DNA of 64,000 bases from JACMLX01 sp031411975 (GTDB lineage: Bacteria; Gemmatimonadota; Gemmatimonadetes; Gemmatimonadales; Gemmatimonadaceae): NCBI GenBank assembly GCA_031411975.1, contig JANOCB010000054.1, forward strand, positions 62,001 through 126,000, in the 5' to 3' direction. The position numbers were made by a program, and so were the translations under genes. The notes beneath the pieces are model-generated. The model ran no database searches and was not told the origin of the DNA. It saw nothing but the letters and a program-made list of their open reading frames with translations. Numbering within the stretch: the stretch's first letter is position 1; each line of letters starts with the position of its first letter. Below, piece after piece: positions 1 to 8,044 of the stretch.

Positions 1-365
1 AGGGCCGGTGCGAGCATGCCACCGAGGGCCGCGGCGAGTGGCAGGACGGCGCTGCGGACCGTTGACAGCTCACCAACCAGCAGCTCGCTCTTGATCTCGA
101 GACCCACCAGCAGGAAGAACACCGCCATCAGGCCCTCGCTGATCCACTCGCGCAGCGTGAGTTCGAAATGCGAGCCGCCGAACGCGATGGTGAGCGGTGT
201 TTCCCAGAAGTGCTCGACGGCGGCGTGCCACGGCGAATTGGCGAGCAGCATCGCCACCGTTGCGGCCGCCAGCAACATGACGCCGCCGCCGGCCTGCCAC
301 TCGGTGAAGCGGCGGAGTGGACGGCTGAGTCGCACGGCGAGCACTGGTGTCCGGGAATTGCGCAT
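1..365 (-). CDS. nhaA: Na+/H+ antiporter NhaA, N-terminal part (runs off the window)
   Basis: Inner-membrane antiporter that exports Na+ in exchange for protons. Only the first 121 codons are in the window. They read MRNSRTPVLAVRLSRPLRRF, then a hydrophobic helix (GGVMLLAAATVAMLLANSP), a periplasmic stretch, and the NhaA-typical segment REWISEGLMAVFFLLVGLEI followed by KSELLVGEL, which matches TM2 of the family and the loop after it. The ATG lies only a few bases after the T-rich tail of a strong hairpin that should end transcription of the upstream module. No Shine-Dalgarno sequence is visible, so how this gene is expressed is unclear. The identification is firm from the family motif; everything downstream, including the catalytic aspartates, is outside the window. 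Confidence 0.9.
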   Translation of the reverse strand, partial: MRNSRTPVLAVRLSRPLRRFTEWQAGGGVMLLAAATVAMLLANSPWHAAVEHFWETPLTIAFGGSHFELTLREWISEGLMAVFFLLVGLEIKSELLVGELSTVRSAVLPLAAALGGMLAPA

Positions 366-370
366 CAGAC

Positions 371-413
371 AAAATAACATGCGCGGCGTCCACCGTTGCG
401 GACGCCGCGCATG
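371..413 (-). terminator. Intrinsic terminator after the sigma/anti-sigma/Spy-like operon
   Basis: A perfect 14-bp inverted repeat (378-391 with 400-413, loop of 8) is followed on the minus strand by TTATTTTG. This is a textbook Rho-independent terminator for the minus-strand genes ending at 441. It sits directly upstream of the nhaA start codon. Confidence 0.85.
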
Positions 414-440
414 CCAGCGCGCGTGGGCGAGCGTGAGCGA

Positions 441-1007
441 CTAGTCGTCGGTGCCGCGTGCGCTGTCGGCCCGAGCCTGGATCCGCCGACGCAGTTGCTC
501 CATCATGCCGATGTATCGCGCGCGCTGTTCGGGCGTGAGGAACTCGCTCAGTTCCGTCTGCTCCTTCTGCTGCAGCTCGAGCCGCTGTCGCTGCACATCC
601 AGCAACCCGTCGAGCAGACGGCCGGTTTCGGGCGAACGTGCCGAGTCTCCGGTGGCGATGGCCTGACGCAGATCGCGGCGGATGCGCAATTCGTCGCGCG
701 TGAGCCGCAAACGATCGTCACCGAACCTGCGGTTCACCTCCATCAGGCGTGTGGCCTGCTGGTCGGAGAGGCTGAGACGTTCACGGACGGCCCGGGCCAA
801 CGCGATGCGCAATGCACCTTCGAGACGCTCCCGCTCCGCCAGCGCCCCGGTGCGCGGGGGCTGGTCGGCGACGGCCTCACGTCGTGCATCTCGCCGCGCG
901 CGTGCGGCCTCACGGACCGACACTCCCTCCTGCGCAGGCAGGATCGATGGGAAGACCACGATGCAGGCGATCGCACACAGTCCCGTTCGGAGCACGGCGG
1001 GCATCAT
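441..1007 (-). CDS. Spy/CpxP-like periplasmic LTxxQ protein
   Basis: 188 residues with a clear signal peptide (hydrophobic core TGLCAIACIVVFPSILPAQ, cleavage likely near residues 25-26). The mature part is charged and helical. It has two copies of the LTxxQ-type motif that marks the Spy/CpxP/CnrX superfamily: LSLSDQQATRL around residues 79-89 and FLTPEQRARY around 156-165. Family members sense periplasmic metals or misfolded protein, or act as chaperones. It is the third gene of a sigma/anti-sigma unit and its ATGATGA start overlaps the anti-sigma stop. It could therefore be the periplasmic sensor arm of that unit, as CnrX is for CnrY/CnrH. No ligand can be predicted from the sequence. Confidence 0.75.
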   Translation of the reverse strand: MMPAVLRTGLCAIACIVVFPSILPAQEGVSVREAARARRDARREAVADQPPRTGALAERERLEGALRIALARAVRERLSLSDQQATRLMEVNRRFGDDRLRLTRDELRIRRDLRQAIATGDSARSPETGRLLDGLLDVQRQRLELQQKEQTELSEFLTPEQRARYIGMMEQLRRRIQARADSARGTDD

Positions 1008-1576
1008 GCGCCCTCACCGGCGAGGAAGTCCGCCGTCACATCGGGTTCCGCCGCAGGAATGCCATCGAGCGCACGGATGTCCTCTTCGAGTGCCCGCAGC
1101 TGCTCCACGCTGAGTTCATCGGTGGATGCGCCGAGTCGGAGTTGCATGGAGCCCGCTGCCACGGCCACCGATTCGGCGCGTGCGGGTTCCGCGCCCGGCA
1201 CGGTCGCAGGGGTGCGTCCGCTCCAGACCGAGATCATCGTGCCGCCGCCGACCACCACCAGCAGTGCGGCCGCGCGTGCGAAGCGATACGAGATCAGTGG
1301 CCGCTTCGCCGTACGGCGCGCGGCCAGCTCATCGACCGGGAGCGTGTCTCCCTGCGTCGCCGGCGGCGATGGGAGCGCCGCCACGATCCGTGACAGGTCG
1401 AGCGCCGGCATGCGACTGTGCGACGCCTGCACCGAGCGGAGCATCGCGAGTTCGGCGGCCAGTCCGGGATCGGCGGCCACGGCGCGCCCGAGTTCTGCGG
1501 CGACGTCCGCCGTGAGGCGCCCGTGCAGCAGCTCCGGCAGCAGGTCCTGCATCTCGTCCCTGATCATGTCACGCAT
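1004..1576 (-). CDS. Probable membrane anti-sigma factor (no zinc motif)
   Basis: 190 residues. The N-terminal part (LLPELLHGRLTADVAAEL, about residues 12-30) looks like the anti-sigma fold that clamps ECF sigma factors, but it lacks the His-x3-Cys-x2-Cys zinc site found in many of them. A single membrane segment follows at about residues 100-118 (AAALLVVVGGGTMISVW), then a short periplasmic tail. The gene starts 8 bp inside the sigma-factor gene and ends inside the start of the Spy-like gene, so the three are translationally coupled. The role as cognate inhibitor of the neighbouring sigma factor is inferred from position, topology and this weak similarity. Confidence 0.7.
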   Translation of the reverse strand: MRDMIRDEMQDLLPELLHGRLTADVAAELGRAVAADPGLAAELAMLRSVQASHSRMPALDLSRIVAALPSPPATQGDTLPVDELAARRTAKRPLISYRFARAAALLVVVGGGTMISVWSGRTPATVPGAEPARAESVAVAAGSMQLRLGASTDELSVEQLRALEEDIRALDGIPAAEPDVTADFLAGEGA

Positions 1577-2132
1577 CGAGAAACTCCTTCACGGCTCGCA
1601 TTGCATTGTGGTAGTGCACCCGCGCCGCGCCTTCGGTGGTCGATGCCACGGCCGCAATTTCCTTGTACGACAACCCTTCCACGACCCGCAGCGTGAACAC
1701 TTCACGCTGTGTTGGTGAGAGCCGGGCGACCGCTGCCCGCACCCGCCCCTCCGATTCATCCGCCACCACCCCGTCGAGCACATCATCAGCCGAGATCAAC
1801 TGGTCCTGCGCATCCTCGATCGCCACGTGCAGGCGATCCCGGCGCGACGCACGTCGCTGGTCGAGCACCAGTCGCCGGGCAATCGTGAACAGCCACGAAC
1901 GCAGTGATGACTCCCCGCGAAAACTGTCGAGCGAACCGAACGCCTTCACGAACGTGTCCTGCACCACCTCTTCCGGTGCCTGCTGCACCCCGAGACTGCC
2001 GACGAACCGCGCCAACGGTCCGGCATGCCGTTCCACCAGCGCGCTGGCGGCCCGCTGATCCCCCCCGGTCCAGCGGGCGATCAGCGCCTGATCGATCTCT
2101 GCGTCGTCGCTGGGTGGGGTATGATCAGGCAT
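1569..2132 (-). CDS. RNA polymerase ECF-type sigma factor
   Basis: 187 residues from the ATG at 2132 (MPDHTPPSDD). This start was chosen because the longer reading frame only adds low-complexity sequence overlapping the divergent gene. Region 2 is clear (VVQDTFVKAFGSLDSFRGES, then SLRSWLFTIARRLVLDQRR), followed by region 4 (LSPTQREVFTLRVVEGLSYKEIAAV) with its helix-turn-helix. There is no region 1 or 3, which places it in the RpoE/ECF group. The gene overlaps the anti-sigma gene by 8 bp. ECF factors often activate their own operon, but I could not identify a convincing ECF promoter in the 96-bp divergent gap upstream. Confidence 0.9.
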   Translation of the reverse strand: MPDHTPPSDDAEIDQALIARWTGGDQRAASALVERHAGPLARFVGSLGVQQAPEEVVQDTFVKAFGSLDSFRGESSLRSWLFTIARRLVLDQRRASRRDRLHVAIEDAQDQLISADDVLDGVVADESEGRVRAAVARLSPTQREVFTLRVVEGLSYKEIAAVASTTEGAARVHYHNAMRAVKEFLDA

Positions 2133-2228
2133 CGATGTCTGGTAGGCAGACGGCGCTGCCGGGGTGATGTTAAGGCCGCGTCGCTGGCTCACCTGCGCAC
2201 CGTCCACGGTCCCGTCCTCAGGATTCGA

Positions 2229-2933
2229 ATGTCCGCCCGTCCGCTCCCTGAGCTCATTGCCCACCGCGGGCTGCCCCGCCGGCACCGCGAGAATACTCTC
2301 CCCGGCTTCGTCGCCGCCACGGCGGCGGGCGCTGATGGATGGGAACTGGACGTGCATGCCACTCGGGACGGGGTGATCGTGGTGCACCACGATCCGGTGC
2401 TGCCTGCTGCCTCCGGGGCGCTGGCAGGGGCTGCCATCGCCTCATTGGACTGGCTGGCGCTGCAGGAGGCAACCGTCGGTGCTGCCGGCGAGCACATCCC
2501 GACGTTGGACGCCGTGCTGCAGGTGGCCGGGGCCACCACGCAGGTCTACGTCGAGGTGAAGGCGCGCGGTATCGAGTCGCGGGTGGAGGCGTGCCTGGCG
2601 CGCCACCCCGACGTCCGCACGGCCGTCCACAGCTTCGATCACCGGATCGCCCACCGGATCGGCACGGCGGGCGGGGCGGTCCCCGTGGGGATTCTGCTCG
2701 ATTCCTACCTCGTGGACCCGGTGCATGCGCTGCGCGCGGCCGGCGCGCGCGATCTCTGGCCGCATCGCGAGATGGTGGATGCCGCGCTGGTGGACGCCGT
2801 GCATGCCGTCGGCGGGCGGGTGATCGTGTGGACGGTCAACGATCCGGCGATGGCACGCCAGCTGGCGGCGATCGGTGTCGATGGGCTCTGCAGCGACGTC
2901 GTGGACGAGCTGCGCGCGGCTCTGGAGGGCTGA
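2229..2933 (+). CDS. Glycerophosphodiester phosphodiesterase (GDPD family)
   Basis: 234 residues, cytoplasmic because no signal peptide is present. It hydrolyses glycerophosphodiesters to sn-glycerol-3-phosphate and an alcohol. Family residues are in place: IAHRG near residues 10-14, ENTLPGF at 21-27, the metal-binding pair in WELDVHATRDG (E39, D41) and VHHDP at 52-56. The C-terminal barrel motif VIVWTVND is also present, and the last strand ends in DGLCSD. Length fits the short bacterial UgpQ-type enzymes. It starts divergently from the sigma-factor gene and stands alone on the plus strand. A role in lipid turnover or glycerol-phosphate salvage is inferred from the family. Confidence 0.88.
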   Translation: MSARPLPELIAHRGLPRRHRENTLPGFVAATAAGADGWELDVHATRDGVIVVHHDPVLPAASGALAGAAIASLDWLALQEATVGAAGEHIPTLDAVLQVAGATTQVYVEVKARGIESRVEACLARHPDVRTAVHSFDHRIAHRIGTAGGAVPVGILLDSYLVDPVHALRAAGARDLWPHREMVDAALVDAVHAVGGRVIVWTVNDPAMARQLAAIGVDGLCSDVVDELRAALEG

Positions 2934-3035
2934 CGGCAGCGGGGAGCGTCGGCCGTTACATGGCGGAGTGTGTTTTTCGGGCGCAGATTCGCCTCGCTCC
3001 CCCACTCGCGTCGTTTCCCTCAGGAGGTCGAACTC

Positions 3036-4463
3036 GTGCGACATATGCTTGCGATCCTCTGCGTGGCTGGCACCACGTTGCAGGCGCAGACCACCGGCAC
3101 AGCGGCGGCCCCGGCCCGGACGCCAGTGGCTCCCGGCCTCGGGGCACTCTCGATGCCCAATTCCGATCCGTTCCCGAGCACCTACAAGGTGCCGTCGTCG
3201 CGGGCGGTGCTGATCACGAACGCGACGATCCTGACGGCCGCCGGCCCGCAGATCGACCGTGGCTACGTGCTGATGCGTGACGGCAAGATCGTCAGCGTGG
3301 GCAGCGGCGCCGCGCCGGCGGCCGGTGACGCCGATGTGATCGATGCCAACGGTCGCTACGTCACACCGGGCCTCATCGACACTCATTCGCACATGGGGGC
3401 CGGTGCCGCGCCGGGTGGGCAGGCGCTGGGCGACATCAACGAAGCCACCGCACCGACCACGGCGCACGTCTGGGTCGAGCACAGCATCTGGCCGCAGGAC
3501 GCGCAGTTCCCGCGTGTGCTCGCCGGTGGGGTGACGACGCTGCAGATCCTGCCAGGGTCGGCGAACCTGATCGGTGGCCGCAGCGTGGTGGTGAAGGTGG
3601 TGCCCAGCACGAGCGTGCAGGGCATGAAGTTCCCCGCGGCGAAGTACGGCCTCAAGATGGCCTGCGGCGAGAACCCGAAGCGTGTCTACGCGGCGCGCGG
3701 TCCAGCCACGCGCATGGGCAACGTCGCCGGCTATCGCACGGCGTGGATCCAGGCCGAAGGCTATCGTCGCCGGTGGGACAAGTGGCTCGCGGATCGCGCC
3801 GGTGATCCGCCGGCACGCGATCTGGCGCTGGAGACGCTGGCCGACGTGCTGCGTGGCAACATCATCGTGCAGAACCACTGCTACCGTGCCGACGAGATGC
3901 TGCAGATGATCGACATCGCGAAGGAGTTCGGGTACTCGATCCGCTCGTTCCATCATGGTGTCGAGGCGTACAAGCTGGCCGACGTGATGGCGCGGGAAAA
4001 CATCTCGGGCTCGCTCTGGAGCGATTGGGGTGGCTTCAAGATGGAAGCGATCGATGGCATCCGCGCCAATCTCTCGCTGGTGCACAACGCCGGTGCCCGT
4101 GCGATCGTCCACAGCGACGATGCCAGCGGCGCACAGCGCCTGAACCAGGATGCGGCCAAGGCGCGCGCTGCAGGCGTGGCTGTCGGGATCAACGTGGACG
4201 ACGCCACGCTGATCAGGTGGATCACCTACAACGCTGCATGGGCGCTCGACCTGCACGACCGGATCGGATCGCTCGAGCCGGGCAAGAACGCCGATGTGGT
4301 GCTCTGGTCGGCGAATCCGTTCAGCGTGTATGCCCGTCCTGATCGCGTCTGGATCGACGGCGCCCCGCGCCTCGACCGTGCTGATCCGCGCCAGGCATGG
4401 CGTACGGACTTCGAACTCGGCTACGTGCCGGCGGCATCCAACTCCACGGGAGGGCGCCGCTGA
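3036..4463 (+). CDS. Exported amidohydrolase (imidazolonepropionase-like)
   Basis: 475 residues from a GTG at 3036, chosen because AGGAGG lies 8 bases upstream and a signal peptide follows (HMLAILCVAGTTLQAQ). The metal-dependent hydrolase barrel is intact. VTPGLIDTHSHMG gives the HxH pair, IIVQNHCYRADEM and IRSFHHGVEAYKL supply further His ligands, and AIVHSDDASGAQRL carries the catalytic Asp. The C-terminus has the usual composite-domain sequence LDLHDRIGSLEPGKNADVVLWSANPF. Members of this family cleave C-N bonds in cyclic amides or dipeptides; the substrate here is unknown. The stop overlaps the next gene's start (TGATG), and that gene is a paralogue lacking ligands, so the two products may work as a pair in the periplasm. 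Confidence 0.87.
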   Translation: MRHMLAILCVAGTTLQAQTTGTAAAPARTPVAPGLGALSMPNSDPFPSTYKVPSSRAVLITNATILTAAGPQIDRGYVLMRDGKIVSVGSGAAPAAGDADVIDANGRYVTPGLIDTHSHMGAGAAPGGQALGDINEATAPTTAHVWVEHSIWPQDAQFPRVLAGGVTTLQILPGSANLIGGRSVVVKVVPSTSVQGMKFPAAKYGLKMACGENPKRVYAARGPATRMGNVAGYRTAWIQAEGYRRRWDKWLADRAGDPPARDLALETLADVLRGNIIVQNHCYRADEMLQMIDIAKEFGYSIRSFHHGVEAYKLADVMARENISGSLWSDWGGFKMEAIDGIRANLSLVHNAGARAIVHSDDASGAQRLNQDAAKARAAGVAVGINVDDATLIRWITYNAAWALDLHDRIGSLEPGKNADVVLWSANPFSVYARPDRVWIDGAPRLDRADPRQAWRTDFELGYVPAASNSTGGRR

Positions 4464-5743
4464 TGCGCACCACGACACTCGCGGCAGTGGCCGCACTCGC
4501 GCTGTGCGGCACCGCGCCGCTCACCGCACAGGAAACCGTCGCCATCACCGGCGGCACGATCTACCCCGTCAGTGGCCCGCGTATCGAGAACGGTACGATC
4601 GTCCTCAGCAACGGTGTCATCACCGCCATGGGTGCGAACGTGGCCATCCCGGCAGGCGCGCGGCGCGTCGATGCCACCGGCAAATGGATCACGCCGGGCC
4701 TCGTTGCACCGGTGACGTCGCTCGGGGTCGTCGAAGTTGGCGCCGTCACCGATACCCGCGATGGCGGTGCACGCGGCGCTGGCGGCATCGCAGCAGCCTT
4801 TCGGGTCTGGGATGCGCTCAATCCTGCGGCCATGAGCATTCCCGTGGCCCGACAGGACGGCGGCATCACCACCGTCGGCGTGATGCCATCGGGAGGCATG
4901 ATCGCCGGGTTGGGTGCCGTGATCGACGTGCGCTCCGGCGTCCTCGCCGAGGTCATGCTGCGCAAGACCCCTGCGGCCATGGTGGCGACGCTCGACAACG
5001 CCGCCGCCGCGCAGTCGGGCTCGCGCGCCGAGGCGCTGGCAAAGCTCAGGACCCTGCTCCGCGACGCCCGCGAATTCAACCTCGGTCGGGTGCGGTACGA
5101 CGCGGGCAACATGCGTGAGCTGAGCGCATCGCGCGCCGATCTCGAGGCCATGCAGCTCGTGCTCCGTGGCACCATCCCGATGGTCGTCAACGCCGACCGC
5201 GCCAGTGAGATCCTGAACGTGATCGCGCTCGGCAGGGAGTTCGGCATCCGCATGGTGATCAACAATGGCGCCGAGGCGTGGCAGGTGGCGTCGCAGCTCG
5301 CCGCCGCCAAGGTGCCGGTGATGACGGGGGCGATGAACAACATCCCCGATGGCTTTTCGGCACTCGGCCAGCGCCAGGAGAATCTCGCGCTGCTCCGCGC
5401 CGCTGGTGTCCAGGTAGCCATCGTCGGCAACGGTGCTGGTGGTGAGGACAACTACAACGTCCGCAACCTGCGCTACGAAGCCGGGAATGCCGTGGCGTAC
5501 GGCATGTCGTGGGACGACGCGTTGCGGGCCATCACGCTCGCGCCTGCCGAGATCCTCGGCGTGAGCGACAAGGTGGGATCGCTGGCCATCGGCAAGGCGG
5601 CCAACGTGGTGGTGTGGAGCGGCGACCCGTTCGAGTACGCCACCCAGCCGCTGCATGTGTTCGTGGCTGGCAGTGATGCCAGAGTCATGACGCGCCAGGA
5701 GATGCTGACGCAGCGGTATCGCACGCTGCCGGTGAAGTACTGA
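4463..5743 (+). CDS. Exported amidohydrolase paralogue lacking metal ligands
   Basis: 426 residues with a signal peptide (MRTTTLAAVAALALCGTAP). The fold is that of the upstream amidohydrolase: an N-terminal strand TVAITGGTIYPVSGPRIENG, a barrel, and the C-terminal VSDKVGSLAIGKAANVVVWSGDPFE. Each expected metal-binding site is changed. PGLIDxHxH is replaced by PGLVAPVTSLG, the barrel VHAHRA-type His by VVNADRA, the next His-Gly by INNGAEA, and the catalytic Asp of GSDAP by GNGAG. It is therefore probably catalytically inactive. Its start is fused to the stop of the active paralogue, so I infer a regulatory or heteromeric partner role. It ends just before a strong bidirectional terminator. Confidence 0.85.
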   Translation: MRTTTLAAVAALALCGTAPLTAQETVAITGGTIYPVSGPRIENGTIVLSNGVITAMGANVAIPAGARRVDATGKWITPGLVAPVTSLGVVEVGAVTDTRDGGARGAGGIAAAFRVWDALNPAAMSIPVARQDGGITTVGVMPSGGMIAGLGAVIDVRSGVLAEVMLRKTPAAMVATLDNAAAAQSGSRAEALAKLRTLLRDAREFNLGRVRYDAGNMRELSASRADLEAMQLVLRGTIPMVVNADRASEILNVIALGREFGIRMVINNGAEAWQVASQLAAAKVPVMTGAMNNIPDGFSALGQRQENLALLRAAGVQVAIVGNGAGGEDNYNVRNLRYEAGNAVAYGMSWDDALRAITLAPAEILGVSDKVGSLAIGKAANVVVWSGDPFEYATQPLHVFVAGSDARVMTRQEMLTQRYRTLPVKY

Positions 5744-5770
5744 ACCTGGGTGGCAGCGTGGTCTGACGTG

Positions 5771-5807
5771 CGACGGGGCCCGCGGAGACGATCCGCGGGC
5801 CCCGTCG
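5771..5807. terminator. Bidirectional hairpin between convergent genes
   Basis: A perfect 15-bp GC-rich inverted repeat (5771-5785 with 5793-5807, loop of 7) lies in the 79-bp gap between the plus-strand amidohydrolase pair and the minus-strand TonB receptor. There is only TCTTG after it on the plus strand and CACG on the minus strand, so the T-tract is poor. The position between two convergent stops still makes a terminator the natural reading. Confidence 0.75.
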
Positions 5808-5822
5808 TCTTGCGGTGAACGA

Positions 5823-7973
5823 TCAGCGCGAGACGCCGATGTCCATGCCGACGTACCAGTTCCGGAGCGGCGACGGCTCCAGCACGCGGCCGAAGGCACC
5901 ATTGACCGTCACGGCACCGACATAGGCGTTGTTCTGCGAGTTGAGCACGCCAGCGAACGGTTCGAGACGGTAGCCGTTCCACGATCCCGTCCACGCTGCG
6001 CGGATGTTGGTGACGCCGGTACCCCACCCAGGCACACGAATCAGGTTCAGGTCATCAGCGAAGAGTGCGCTGGTCCACGTCTGGTCGGCATCGAGCGTCA
6101 GGCCACGAAACGAACCGGATCGCACGCCGACGCGCAGCTGTTGTGGTGGCACACCGGGCAGCTGCTTGCCATCCAGCGTGTCGACGCGTGCCCCGGTGGT
6201 CTGCCGATAGTCGGCAAAGGTGAGATGGGACCAGGTGTACGCTGCGTTCACCGAGGCCACACGGCCGACGTTCACGCTCGCGCCGGCTTCGAGTCCGGTG
6301 TTGCGGGTGCGACCTGCGTTCTCGAAGAATGCCGTGCCGTCGAGCACGCGGGATTGCACGATCGCATTGCGCACGTTGGCCCGGTAGACCGCGACGTTCC
6401 AGCTCGCGAGCGTCGCAATCGCTCCGCGCGCGCCCACTTCGGCGCTGAGGGTGCGCTGCGGCCCGAGTTCGGGATTGAAGCCCCCCTGCCGGTCGGGCCG
6501 CACCTGCAGCTCGGTGGTGGTGGGCGTTTCGAAGCTGGTGGAGAGGTTGGCGTACGGCGCGAAGAGTGTGGAGCCCGTCACGGTGATGCCGCCGTGACCG
6601 CTCACCGCCGACAGGGTGCGCCCGCCGCTGTTGTTGCCGCCGTTGATCCCACCGTCCCCCCTGAAATCGTCACGCACGCTGAACCGCAGCCGGTCATACC
6701 GACCGCCGGCGCTCAGCAACACGCGTGACGATGGAGTCCACTGCGCCTGCACGAACGGCGCGACGCTCGTCACCGTCTCGAACTGGTTCAGGATGATGGT
6801 GTCCGTGGCGGCGACGGGCCGTCCACCCGTGGCACGCTGGTTGACGCGCACGTCGCGCATCTGCTGCACGTCGAAGCCCGCCGCGACGCTCGGTGACTCG
6901 GGTGCGTCGCCGAGGTTGTGACGTGCGCTGAGACGTGTGCCGAAGAACCGACGGTCGAGTGTTGAATAGATGCCATTCACCGGCGTCTGCGTGCCGGGCG
7001 GTGCCGTCGAGAGCGCGTTGCGGACGCCCCGTGAGCTCACCCAGCCGGTTGCGACGAACTCCGTGCGCTGTGCGGCGGACCCGCTGTGGTACGACACGCT
7101 GAGCTGATCCTGCTTCACGCGGCGGTCGGCACCGCGCCGGATGTTGAACGCACTGGCTGAGTCCCGCTTGACGGCATACTCGGCGAATGTCAGGGCACCC
7201 GGATTCAGTGCGTTGGGAACCTCGGCCACCTGCGCACGCAACTCGACGCGACTGTCGGCGCCCAGCGAATAGTCCACGGCCGCGTTGAGCTGCCGGAACT
7301 CGGCGGCGTTGTTCTGACGGAAGCCGTCGTACGTGGTGCGTGCCAGCGAGAGCGATCCGATCGCATTGCCGGCCCGGCCGACGGTCCGCAGCTGGGCCTT
7401 GCGTTGCCCGAATGAGCCGACGAGCACGCGCGCCGACTGCGCGAACGGTGTCGGCGCGCGCAGGTCGTTGGAGAACGAGAGCACGCCGGCCGACCCGTTT
7501 CCGTACAGCGAGGCAGTACTGCCGCGCAGCACTTCGACACGATCGATGTTGCCGAGTTCGACGTTGGTCAGCTGCGACTGCCCGTCGGGGAGCGTCTGCG
7601 GCACGCCGTCGAGGAACACCTTCACGCCGCGCAGTCCGAAGTTGGCGCGTGCACCGGCACCGCGAATGGATATCCGCGAGTCGGTGGCGAAGTTGTACCG
7701 GCTGGCGACGAAGACGCCCGGCACGGAACCGAGGGCCTCGTCGAGATTCACCGTCGGCTGTGCCCGCCGCAGCTCACGTGTGCCGACGACACCCACGGCC
7801 CACGGAACCTTCTCGAGCGAGCGCTGATCCGACATGACGCGGACCGTGACGGTCGTCAGCGGCTGGATGCGGGTGGAATCGGCCCGCGTACTGTCGCGGC
7901 GCGCGGCACGCTGTGCGCTGGTGATCGACGGGACGAGGAGGGCAACGGCAACGAGCGGGATTAGACGGCGCAT
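5823..7973 (-). CDS. TonB-dependent outer-membrane receptor
   Basis: 716 residues from ATG 7973. A TTG seven codons earlier is possible, but the signal peptide MRRLIPLVAVALLVPSITSAQ begins cleanly here. A plug domain follows with family motifs: LDEALGSVPGVFV, DSRISIRGAGARANFGLRGV, VFLDGVPQTLPDGQ and IDRVEVLRGSTASLYG. The rest is a long beta-barrel with TonB-receptor repeats such as ELQVRPDRQGGFNPELGPQ and the late-barrel NTGLEAGASVNVGRV. It resembles the FecA/siderophore-receptor side of the family, but the ligand cannot be read from the sequence and no iron-responsive operator was recognised. The last residue is Arg rather than the aromatic residue usual for outer-membrane barrels. Confidence 0.9.
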   Translation of the reverse strand: MRRLIPLVAVALLVPSITSAQRAARRDSTRADSTRIQPLTTVTVRVMSDQRSLEKVPWAVGVVGTRELRRAQPTVNLDEALGSVPGVFVASRYNFATDSRISIRGAGARANFGLRGVKVFLDGVPQTLPDGQSQLTNVELGNIDRVEVLRGSTASLYGNGSAGVLSFSNDLRAPTPFAQSARVLVGSFGQRKAQLRTVGRAGNAIGSLSLARTTYDGFRQNNAAEFRQLNAAVDYSLGADSRVELRAQVAEVPNALNPGALTFAEYAVKRDSASAFNIRRGADRRVKQDQLSVSYHSGSAAQRTEFVATGWVSSRGVRNALSTAPPGTQTPVNGIYSTLDRRFFGTRLSARHNLGDAPESPSVAAGFDVQQMRDVRVNQRATGGRPVAATDTIILNQFETVTSVAPFVQAQWTPSSRVLLSAGGRYDRLRFSVRDDFRGDGGINGGNNSGGRTLSAVSGHGGITVTGSTLFAPYANLSTSFETPTTTELQVRPDRQGGFNPELGPQRTLSAEVGARGAIATLASWNVAVYRANVRNAIVQSRVLDGTAFFENAGRTRNTGLEAGASVNVGRVASVNAAYTWSHLTFADYRQTTGARVDTLDGKQLPGVPPQQLRVGVRSGSFRGLTLDADQTWTSALFADDLNLIRVPGWGTGVTNIRAAWTGSWNGYRLEPFAGVLNSQNNAYVGAVTVNGAFGRVLEPSPLRNWYVGMDIGVSR

Positions 7974-8044
7974 GCGTAACACGAATCGGGGCAACGAATG
8001 ATGAAGATGGCACGCGCCGCCGGCTGGCTGACGCTGCAGTGCGG

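Noticed and set aside
396..1718. 440-residue plus-strand open frame across the sigma/anti-sigma region
   Set aside because: It is the antisense shadow of three well-supported minus-strand genes and shows high-GC third-position bias artefacts and no family motifs.
2442..4496. 684-residue minus-strand open frame opposite the GDPD and first amidohydrolase genes
   Set aside because: His/Arg-rich shadow translation; the plus-strand genes carry clear domains and a ribosome site.
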